Of a DNA stretch of 64,000 nt, positions 11,842 through 23,800 are shown piece by piece; the first letter of the stretch is position 1, and every line of letters begins with the position of its first letter. The stretch spans positions 1,178,001-1,242,000 of the forward strand of contig CM059622.1 of NCBI GenBank assembly GCA_030435675.1, written 5' to 3'. This DNA comes from Steinernema hermaphroditum (taxonomy: Eukaryota; Nematoda; Chromadorea; Rhabditida; Steinernematidae). The notes beneath the pieces were generated by a model, which was not told the origin of the DNA, made no database searches, and saw only the letters and a list, made by a program, of their open reading frames with translations. The translations under genes were made by a program, and so were the position numbers.

Positions 11842-14800
11842 ATGAAGTTGAAACGTCCGTTTGTGCTGTTTTTTATTACCACTGCTGCTATTCTGGTGGC
11901 GCTAGTCGACGCTGATACGAGAAAAGGTTGGTTTTGTTACTTTGTGTTGTATGTATATCGTGGGGGATGGTCCATTGGGTAATATTGTGATTAGTGCTTA
12001 ATTTTTATAATCATATTCCTTAAGCTACAAAAGTCCCGTATTTTCTGTGAACCTGGCAAATATACATTTTTGCATTCGGTGTAGTCCGTTCAGTGTAGTG
12101 TAGCCGATGTGGAACAAGGATAGATGAGTAAACATGTATCAGGGTAATCAGATGAAAAGATTTTCTTTTTTTTTTAGTATTTCACTTATGGGCTATCCGA
12201 AGCCTATCCACAAACACCATTTTTGTATTTACGTTGTTCTCCTATGTGAGCAAAGACTTATTTTCTCTATTCTAGAGAGAACTCTATTATCCGCTCAGTG
12301 GTTTAACCATTTGGCGTTCTCTACAGTTCTTCATTTTCTATGAATTTGGTAAAAGTGCATTTTAACTCGCAGTTTGTTTAAAAGGAGTAGCTTTCTCGTC
12401 CTGGTTCTCTAATTGTGCCCCCGAAGCTATTCGATCCCACAAAAGATGGCTGGAATATGTGTCAGTTGAAGACCATTGCTGAGATATCTGAGTCCCGGTC
12501 TCTTGAGCATCAAATTTTACCTTTTTTTACCACCTGCAGTGTTCAGATTCTTTTCGATTACTCATTTTTGTCGTCTATCTTTGTAACTTCATAGTGAGGA
12601 AGGTCGAAATTTGTTTCTCAATGCCTACTTCCACATGCATCCTCAAGCATGTATCATGTTGTTATAATTATATGGGTTATGTTGGCTGTTCTGGATGTAC
12701 AGATTGAAGGGTTCTGAATTTTTGACATCCGTACGGTAGTTTGCAGAACTCAACTAAGAATGAGATTCCTTGCAAATGATATACCTAGAATAACATTTAG
12801 GGATGCTAGGGCCACTTTAGTCGATTTTGAAAGCACTACTCTATCCATCACTAAATCCAGAGAAGAGATACTTTCCACGTTACTGCAAATAGATAGAGCC
12901 AAGCACCTTTTGATGTGGATCGCCAATTGCGTACGGAAGGAAATTCTCAGAAAACATCCTTTACAAACAATGGTATTTTTGTAAAGAAAATGTTGCGCGC
13001 TGTTGATTGCTCGATTGAATCGCTACTTCCAGAAGCTTGAATTGTGTGGAAATATGGACTTTTATGGGTTATGTTGGCTGTACTGGCTGTATAAGGTATG
13101 TCTGTACCATTGATTTGAAAGGAACTGGATCGACTCCGGTTTCAATAACGAAATGTTACGTTGTCAAAACGCGGAGTCGGGTTGAGTCGAGTCGAAAAGG
13201 GCGACTTGACTCGAAGAGCCAACCCCATCAATACAATATGTATATTCGCAGAGATGCTGACTCGATGAAACATTGCAATGGGAGGCATACTGAGGCATAC
13301 ATCCATTTTTGGGGTATATATACACACTTTGTTCCTTTGATTACTTAACAGGTTCTTTGGTTCCTCATTGATTTAGTGTTTCGTTATTCTAAATTATATG
13401 CTTTTCCCGTAACCTACAAACTGAGCAATGACCGTTTTCACGAGGATCACGAATTTCATATCTTTGCTCGGGCAACTCAAAACTGCAGAAAAAAAAACCT
13501 AGAAAGATATTTCTTCACCACCTAATGTGTGTAGAATCTTGACGATTTGATACTGCCATACTGGACTCTTCTGTGCTTATTCCACAAGTCCCGCATGACG
13601 AACTGCCATTGATGCAAGAAGATAAAAGGTGATTTTTTACTCGGAATCCGCTTTGTGTTCCTTTCCTATTTTGAAAAAAAAACTTCCGGAACTTCTGACG
13701 TATAGCGCATTCATTTTTGTTATCTAGATCACTTTGCGACTACATTGCCGGTACCCGATTAGAGCTCACAATTTTTTACAAAAAATCACGTAGTTTTCTC
13801 ATGAGATGGTTCTAAATAAAACGGCTAAATTTTTGGAGACTTATTAATTCGCATTGGCAGCCACAGTCAGCCGCATACTACTGGCCGCTTCTAGGTGCGG
13901 AGTCCTGCCCCTAGGCAAGACTTTGAATTACTTTGAGGGCGATTCACATAAAACTTAAAAGGATTTTTGTCCGTCAGTGCAGCAAGGCTCCTTTTTCGTT
14001 CCTTTGGAGAGGCATATGTGAGCGCTTTTGTGAGATGTCCTGATCAGATGATATCTAGTCTCTGCCTACGGACAGAAATTGTAATCTTCATTCAGAGGCA
14101 TCAAGGATTTGATTTGAAGTTCCGCTCCTGTTCCTGTGCATTTCTAATAAGTATGTGTCTTATTTTTGCTTGCGTTTCGAGATTTCGGCACTAATGATTT
14201 GATTTGATGTTCCGCTAAAAAATTACGCTAACAAGCAGGGTGGGCGAGCCGGCTGCGGCTGGGTTGGCATCTCTGTTTTTTTTTACATTAAAGCAGAATC
14301 ACCTTTGTGAACAAGAAAGCCGTTTTAGGCTGCTTGACTTCTCTAACGGTAATCTTTTTTGAAGTGAAGTGTGACTCGAAGATATATTCACTGACGACCA
14401 TTTCTTCTCTAAATTTCATCGGTATTTTTGGATGCAGAAGACACTAGTAGAAAATAGGATGTGAGTAAACAATGAATTTGGTGGATTTTTGTATTGTGGT
14501 CAATTGAATATCTGTTATTTTCGGTTATTTTTGAAGTGGTCGAAATCGTGGAACCTATAGCCAAGTTCCTTCTCAGATGTCAGTCTGTATTCCAGTGAAA
14601 TTGCGTTAAAAAAACAATCGAGTCCAGCTTGATACACTAGGACAATCGTCATAGAGGCTATGCTCTGAACGAAGTCAACTTGTTGACTCGTCCAGTCTTG
14701 CTTTTATGATGTTGACTGGCGGTAACTGAGTAATTTGAATTTTTGAATTTAGAAAGTTTTGAGATATTGAAATCTAAAGATTGACGGTTTCTTGGTGGTT

Positions 14801-17800
14801 TCATGGTCACTCTATTTTTTAATCCTATTCAACTGTGCTCTGATCTGTGTACTTTTTGATTGTGAACATTTTTGGGATGTGGACAATGGCGGACATTTCG
14901 GGAGAACAGATGATGTGTTCGTGCGATGGAGAACGGTTGAGATGGCGTTTCGGTGATTTTTGTGGATCATCAACTCATTGGAAGGCTACGTTATTCACCA
15001 GAGCCAGTGACTGTCAGGTTTTCATCGTCATTTTTGGAGATGATATCGTTGTTTGTTATGTTTGAAGTTCTACGTACATCGCCAATGCGATAGAACTCTG
15101 TCAAATATCGTGTTTGTGGTGACTTTATCATTGACACAAGTAAAGATAACTTCCTACACGGATCTGTTTGTCCTACGTTACTTTCCATACATTCATGTTT
15201 TGTGGTGTTCCTCCTTTTCTTACCATATCCATTTTGACTAATTTTTGCCAATCAGCTTGTCCTCTTCGCAGAACACCCTGTAGAATCTGAAGGTCGTCGA
15301 TTTTTGTAAAGCTCTGGTTCGGGTTGGGTACCCGAACCAGAGCTTTAGACTCCCAATACTGTAAGACTCGAATACCCTCCTAACACTGGTGACGTTTTTG
15401 ACGCTGCTGGTCCTGAATATATTTTTGCTCTGGTCAGTGTTGTAAATCTTTTTTATTCAATCTTCCGACCTATGTTTGAGGTTCTGAAATTATTCATAAT
15501 TTGTTATGTCAGCGCCTGCTTTCTGCTTTGCACAACTCCAGATATAGGCATCGGCTTAACCGTATATCCATATCAGACGTCCAACTGGTTGGCCAGCCGA
15601 CTCAGCTCATCTCTGGGTGACACTAATGTTAGAGAATCATCATACGGTAACACCGTGTATCATCCCAACACTCGTCTTTTCTGTACTCCTACTACTACTT
15701 CTTGAGCTTCCCGTTGTAGTCAAACAATCACATCACACGCCAATCACCAAGATACATTCCACATATTCACACATTTTTGGTGGTAACGATGATCCTTTGT
15801 ATAGTTCTTGCTAACAAACCATTTGCTAGTGCTGTAGTCACGGTTCTTTACATGCAATATGTTTGGGCGATTTTATTTACAGCTCGTTAAACAGCATCAG
15901 TGCATCATGCAAACATTCGTCTTTTTCTGTATTCCAACTAGTTCTTCCTAAGTTTCCCATTGGAATCAGACATTCACATAACACGCTTTGTCTCTTGGAG
16001 GGATATCCACGTGAAACTGACGATATATTTTTAGGTTTGAGATTTACCTGGTACCACAATTCTCTGAAGCCTTCTCGTAAAAGTTTCGATACTGTTTGTT
16101 AATCATAGATTTGGATATGCAATGACCTTTATAAGAAATTCTTCTGATTTTTGCGCTTGCCTATTGAATCGATGTTCATATCCAAAGATATGTTCATTTG
16201 AGGGCATCTTAACTGGCGTTTTTTTTTCAATCCTTGCCTTGCTCATACATAAGATGTATGACAGATTAAGTGATGCAAAAACAGTCAAAGTGTCTCGTGT
16301 GAAGTTTTTGTTGAGCAGGTTTCTGACCCGCACAAATGATTTCATTGTTTTTTGTACCCTTTAGGAACAGTTGGTCCCATTTATTGCATTACGCGGGTTA
16401 TGCTGCAGTTCGTAGGAGTGTCGTTTATCATCGCAATTATAGATTCTCATGGATTTTTGTTAGATCGTGGATTTGGCAGCGATCCTTTGTGAACTTAGGT
16501 TCGAACATTCTTGTTCTTTGTGGGACCGATGGTAAAAGAGTATTCTAGAAAGTAGGGGAAGGTCGTCAAAGATGCCAGAAACTGAGGAACTCTATGGTGG
16601 TAGAAGGACATTCCAGATGACCCGTTCGTCGCCATAGCATCTCTTTCTGCTTTATCATCTTTCTTTTACTGAAATTCCCCATGTTCGAGACGTAAATCCA
16701 GAGCTATTTCATGTCCTCAAGTCCTTAGAAGGTATCCTTGTCCTTACATTTTAGCCTGAATACGGTCGCCGTTTTAATAAATAATGAATAATGGCTTTTC
16801 GATTGCGAGAGGAATTTTTGCGGGAGAGGGTTTTGAATAATGGCTTTTCGATTGCGAGAGGAATTTTTGTGGGAGAGGGTTTTGCTTTAGGTCTACTTGT
16901 GGCGTGACTATGAAGCTTGACTGACTATGAAGCTTCTAGGTATTTCATTGATGTTCTTCCTTTCTTTCAGTGAAAATTTCAGCATGAAGGCATTGGTAAG
17001 ATTTTTGAGCGGGGGATGTCAGGGTGTCGGTGCAATGGTTTCCGGAGGTTTTAACAAGACACCGGTTCAAAATCAAGTAGTGATCAAGGTGTTCTCTTTT
17101 TGATCATAGTAGTTTGCCTTTTTTGCTCCATTTTTATGTTGGACTCGCCTTACAATTTTTGCAAGTTTTGCAGTTAGCCTTCCATACAGGACTTTATAGT
17201 AAAAACTTAGTACTGCACCCTTGTTCTTTTCTCTCCAAACTTTCGGTAAAATTTTAACATGAAAGCATTATTATGATTTTTGTAATAAGTACGTCCTGTT
17301 TTTAGCAATACATCATACATTAACAACGGAGTTGAGTAGTGAGCAAGGTTTTCGGATGTCTGTTGGACCACTGTTTTTTGTATTGCCGTATTTTTGGCAA
17401 GCTGTCATCGTTATCTTCTTGTCATACAGTCAATACGACATGATTACACCATCAGATGACTTCGCAGTAAATACTTAGAACTATGCCAATGTTCTATTCC
17501 CTCTCTTTCGGAGAAAATTTTAATATGAGCATCATTAAGATTTTTGCCGAAGTCGAAATAGCTTTCAAGCGGGCAATGGTTACCGGATTTCTAGCAATAC
17601 TTTATTTTTAACTCCATTCTTGCGATTCTTGCTTGAGCGAAGCGTTCCATACGTGATGGCACAATCGAACATCCCGCGTGTTCGAGGAACGGTCACACCC
17701 GAACCGATTTTTGCACCACCTTGTTGATTAAGCTTTATTTAGATCATCTCTAACTAGAGCCCTAATCACAACCTGCACTTTGTTTGTTTTGAAACATGAA

Positions 17801-20800
17801 TATGTTATGAAACATATGTCTTTAAGTGTTCGAAATTCCAAAAAACTGATTTTATAGCAGAAAATTCCAGCCCGTAGATGTTGATTGGACCTAACCGGTG
17901 AGATTTTTGTGAAGTGGATTGCCCATCCATATCTATTTTCTTCAATATTGCCTATTTTCGTTATCCTTCCTTTCATAAACTTCACAGATATAGAGCTTTG
18001 TTGTACTGCATGCGCAAGCATTACTACGATTTTTGTATCCATTTTTGGTTCAGCTTTTTCTTCGTGTAAACGATCTGGGACCTGTGCCTTCAAGAAAATT
18101 TTATCTCATTATTCCCTCTTTCAGTGATTCCCAATCACTTTTCTACGCATGTCACTTGGCAACCCAATTGAGTAGTGAGCTGAACCTTTCTGCCTCTGAG
18201 ACCTCTAGGATTTGTCGCCGCGGTTTAAGTTCCATAAGCTCCATAGCATATGTTTCCGCTTTATCATCTCGGAAATCCCCATATTCGAAGCGTTAATCTG
18301 AAAATTTTAGGTATTGCAGGCGACATAGATCTTTCACAATGGTCCTTAAGTCAAACTTGAAGATTTTTGACTTCGGTAACCGCATCTGTCGGTCTCCATC
18401 CTTCCGTTTGTTTGTCCAAAGCATATTCTGCCGACCCACTAGTGACCAGTCGGTTTTTTTGTATTCTCGTATTTTGAGGGGAGCTGCTATTTGTTTCGGT
18501 TGTGATTGTTAAGATTTTTGTGAAGTGGATTGCCCATCCATATAAACTTTCTTCAGTGTTGCCCTTCATTTCATGAACTTCTCAGAAGTAGAGCTTTGTT
18601 ATACCGTATTTTCGTGCGTTATTACGATTTTTGCATTGCCTCTTCATGTACTGGAATCTATGGTCTTTTGGTTCATGAAGTAAGATCCGGGTCATCCTAT
18701 TACTCTAACTAAAAGCCGCCGTAGGCGGCCGATACGGCTAGTCCTATTACTATAATTTCGCGTGATTTCTCACTTTTTTCGCTTCTCCACCTTCTTGACT
18801 GAGGATTTTCCATATTTTTGCAACCATGCTGCGCGTACTCATCGCCTTTAATGGGTGGGGGTTATGTCCATTATTCCTCTTTCGGTGATTTGTAATCAGT
18901 TTCCTACACGTGTCGATGGCTATTCTACCGTACTCGGCATCCGCTTTCTTTTCTTCTTGGAGACAACCGCTTCATCATCCTTTAAGTTCCCGAGAGAGCG
19001 CCAGCCGACCTTCCTCCAGCCCGCACTGCCCCCAAATACCGCGCTGTCCACTCAACACAGACATTAACCTTGTCTGTCTCATTTAGTCCGCCTGCAACGA
19101 CCTTCCCTTTGTCTCAAACGCCACTTTCGCATCTGCGCAACCGATTGGCCCATCTGCTTTCATCTCCCATCCCCAAATCGCACCTTTTCCTCTCAATTAA
19201 CCGGCGGCGTGGGAAGGATGTCCGTTAGGAGCGCGATGGAAATTCGATCCGCAGTCGACTAAATCCGATGCGACGTAAAAAGAGCGTCGAATGGACAATT
19301 AGCGCGCCGGACACTTGGTCGCCTCTTCGATCCATTCAGCGGCGACGACGACCTTCGCGCAATCCGCGAATAATTGCGCCGAACGCGCAACGTAATCCTC
19401 TTGAACTTTGCCTTTCCAATTTGTGCGCATGGGGTAAACCGATTTGTGCGTGTGTATGATGACAAGAGGGATTGTGTTGTGGGGGAGCCGGAAGGCCGAA
19501 CAGAAGAGAACTAATTGGAAAGGGAAACATCGCGTAGACAAGGAAGCTTCTATCGTTCACCTACCAGAGACAAACTAGGATAACGAAATCAAGGAACAAC
19601 CCCAGTTGACGTAACTACAGTAAAGTGCTAATTTAGAGCCTTCAAAACGCTGTTACAAACACACTAAAATTTGAGTTCCGTTCATTTACAATCGATCGTC
19701 CTGGGACCCACCATCTCAAAGGAAAACAATCACAAAGCGTCATTGTTTCGAATGAAAAAATGATGTGTCGTCGACATAGTTTTCGTGGTCTTGAAAACGA
19801 TTCTTCTCAACTCCAGAATGACAATCGGGTCAAAAAGGTGCACACTGATCATCTTGAGATTCGCTGCGCCAAACCCTAAAGTAGATTATTCAAATGCTCA
19901 TCAAAAGACAAAGTGTTCCTTTGACAAGTTGGGTCCCGCGACGGCAGCCCTTAGTAAATGAAAGCAGCTGGAATTGTTTGTACAAAAATTCGCGCAAAAA
20001 AAAATGGTTTGCAAATGGCTATCAATCCATTTATTGTATACAACAGAAATTGCTTTCACTTGTACCTCCGGATTAAATCACCTCATAGGTCTACTTCTAT
20101 CCCTACTTATTTGTTTACCTTCACCCAGCTCACATCGAACTTAGCGTTTACAATATGACGTTCATTCGTCACTCAAGGTTTCCCCCACCTTGAAATCGTG
20201 CAACCGTATTTCAATGTCAAAAAAAAGTCGATGGAAAAAATTATATACGCGAAAATGTAAACTAAAAGTACAGTAATAAAGTTCATGGTTCTATCGTCAA
20301 AGTAAGCCAAAAAGTCATCGGATCCGTTGACGATCGGTACCCTATTGTAACTGAAAGCAACGTGAGTTACAAGCGCAAAAATTCACGAATATTGCATAGT
20401 GAATGACTTAATAATGACATGCGATGACTATCAACCCGTTTCAATTTCAAATCACCAAAGAAAAATGCTTGCTGAAAGCTGTTAAACATAATGACCATTT
20501 GATACAAAAATAATTCCAATTACGTGTTCTTATTTCTCTGCACTGTATGAGGTAAATAACTACCAGTTGATAACTATGGTAACCAAACGCAACAAAGATT
20601 CAACTTGTTCTTCTGAAAAGATTTTTTGCACCTTCAGTTCACAAGGTAAGACAAACAAAAATCTCATTTAGAGCACCGACAGTAAACATCTGAGGGGGCG
20701 TCAAATATGCGAACGAAAAGCGGTGATCCCGCTAGGTTGCGCGGGCGTCAAACTAACTGAACCTTACCGAACCGCAAAAAGTTTAAGCGCAAAAATGAAG

Positions 20801-23800
20801 ACGATTTCCGGGTAAACAACGGGTAAACACATTATCTTAGTAGCTCGATTCCGATCGCAAGCCAACCTGCCTTATCAAGCTAAAATAGCTAAAATATAGG
20901 ACAGTGAACATCTTCCTCGGGTATGCTGCTTGCCCTTGTATTTTAAAATTTAAATTTCCCAAATTCCCAGTGGAATCACATATAAACCTTTATGTCGGAG
21001 GCAATTCCTGAAGCATATACAAATAGGATAATCGTGGCGGACCCATATGAACTTTCAAAATCGCGTCCAAAATCGATCACCTTCAGCTACCAAAACGTTA
21101 TGAGAACAGAAAAATCAGTGATAAAAGTTTAAAGTCAAACGACCTCAAAGGGGACAAGAACAACGGGAAGGGGGTCTGGACAAAAATCTCAAGGTCGGAA
21201 AACCTCAAAGATAGACTGACAGAAAGAAAGATAATCATAAATCACACAAAACGAGACCAGATGGTGAAGATGCCATTAATTCTAGCAAACTTTTCTAAGC
21301 ACAAAAATCGTTGAATATGAACCATCTCTCCTTGCTCTCTCACAATTTCCACAAAATAATCGATTCCTCTTGCAGCTGAGACGTCGATCCCGATCTGTTC
21401 TCTCGAGGCGCTCTCGTCGCCGTCGCATCTTCCGGCAAAACACGTTGCCGCGCTGCCTACATTAGGTCAAACCAGCTCCTTCTCTCTTCTTCCAAACGGA
21501 AACCTCAGTGCCGTAGCCGACGGACGCCATCTTCAATGCATTCTCCAACTGGAAACGTGTGTAAATTGCCTGCTGAGTGTACAGTACGCCACGCCGAGGG
21601 GGTTCCTCTCCGATCTCGATTCGAAATTGGTAAGTCGATGTAAATGGGGAAGAGTGATGTGTACTGACAAAGATTGACGACGACGCAAAAATATGAATAT
21701 AGAGAAACAGGAGTATTCTAGGGATCATAAGTTCTTGTCAGGTACTGCAATTTTGACAATAAAGAGAATCGCACAAAAAACGTCGGCTTGACAAAAATTC
21801 TTTTCATGGAACGGGCCAGGTGATAGTCAATAGAAGAATAGAAAGAGTTGAATAACTCATGTGTTAACATTAAAGAGATCATCAACAACTATAAGTAGAG
21901 ACGTTGTTTTAGAGGTCCATGGTGATAGGGCCACGAAGGCCTAAATATAGCCAAAAAAATGAAATTCTATTTGAATCATGAGGGACGATAAGCACTTCTT
22001 TATAGCGATAGCTTCTTTATAATTTATAGTACACAATTTCCTTACATTTCAATTCGCAAAAATTGTGCACTTTCAACATCTGGCCCGAACTTCAGCACAT
22101 AAATCTCGAACTAGCCCCAACTTCGATATTTCTAAGACCCATATATTAAACGTCACAAGAAAATGTTCACCGCAGTTCCAAAATTAATTATTGAAAAATT
22201 GGATCCGCAAAGCCACCGCTGTCAAAAATACAAAGAAAGACAAACAATGACAGGAAGAAACAATAATTGGCAAAAATTCTTTTCATGGTGCGAGCCAGGT
22301 GGTGGTCCGAAGGAGCTGAATGACCCCAGTATTAACAATAAAAGAGTTGATCAACAGTAACAAGTAGAGATCGGTTTCCGAGGTCCATGGTGATGTTCTA
22401 GGGCATAAAATCGCCAAAAATGAAATCCTACGTTAATGATGAATAGAAATCATAGCATTACGAGAAACATACACAGTAAACACTTCTTTATAATACAGCT
22501 TGTTATGTTGCAGGGACCACCTTAAAGATCAAAAGTTACATACGTTTTGCACCGCGATGTATTATTATGCTGTCGCCTATTGTTATGCAGTATCACCTTT
22601 CACAAGAGTACATCGGCGAATCCCCAGCAGGCTCAAAATTGGTTATTGAAAAATTGGACCGATAAAACCAAAGTTACAAACAATGACTGGATGAGGAGTC
22701 GAACATTGATCTAAACATGGTAGGACACAGAACCACCGGCCCCGTAAAATAAAATCGCTTTACGGTACGGGCCAGGTGATGGTCCTAAAGAGCTGAATGA
22801 CCTCATACAAAAATAGCTATCAGTAAGTCCATGGTGATGTCCAAGCCATCCTACATTCAAAAAGGGATTCAACAAGAAACAATTAAAAATGTGTGACCAC
22901 CAAAAGAATGACCTTTCTGAAGTTCCTACCCAATCTCTAGGCTTCCACGACTTCTGACCATATTTGTATTGTTTCTTGAATGGTTCTTCCCTTTTGGGGT
23001 ACTAAACATCTGTGACCTTCGGGTCTTTCTAACAAAAATGAATAATCGAAAAAATCTGAACATGCGCGCAGTGCGCTGGATGCGCGCAGTGTTTCTGATG
23101 AAAAATGTCCACTTTCAAGACTGGGAACCCGAAGTCAAGCAAAAATTCAATAGTTCCTTGAAGTTTTCACGCTTCTGTTCCCTGGGCTGTGATCTACAGG
23201 GTGGCATTAAAGTTTGGCAATGCATTCAACGGGCAATATTTCATTTAAATTTCCTGAACAAATGAGCAGAATGAGATGAGTAAGAATGAGCAAACCAAAC
23301 AGCATTTTACAGTAAGCATTACAGAAATAACTCCTGAAGACGGCTCTTACATTTAACAACTCTAAAACTGTGGAAGTGTCGAGAAAATGTTCTTGTTCCG
23401 CGTATTTTCCGACAGTTGTGGTCATAAAATGAACCAATGAGAGTAGAAACCAGTGGAGGCGCGCACATTGTTTCAGTTCCTGATTGATTCTGCTTCAAAA
23501 ATGTCCACTTTCAACACTTGATTTGGTCCACACATTAACACATAAATCACTGATCATCGACCCATGCAATTACCAATTTCGTTCCTTGTCATAATCAGCA
23601 AAGCAAACACAAAACCTGTTTATTTGCACAACTCCTTTTCTCCAACTGTTGACCTTGATCGGAACACAGTAATCGTGATGCTCTTCAGATCTCAAAATGC
23701 GACGAAACTCCATCGTCCAATGAACCATGCTTCAACCTCGAATTCCTCGAACCCAAAAGCGATCAGAACGGAGTGAGGCGTCTTCTTGACTACTACACAA

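Larger units (their letters stand above)
480..18830 (+). repeat. Oriented ATTTTTG heptamer array, plus-strand domain
   Basis: By eye I count about 85-95 copies of ATTTTTG on the + strand here (for example 1264, 2741, 5343, 6383, 7368, 9390, 12565, 13708, 14955, 16452, 17275, 18028, 18628, 18815), spaced from tens to a few hundred bases. The complement CAAAAAT occurs about once (near 7767). Only the seven-base core is fixed; the bases on either side vary. The stretch includes the intergenic DNA upstream of the CUB-LDLa gene and most of its intron 1, but not that gene's first exon. The function is unknown. Oriented short promoters, or a degenerate repeat family, are the main possibilities. Confidence 0.85.
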
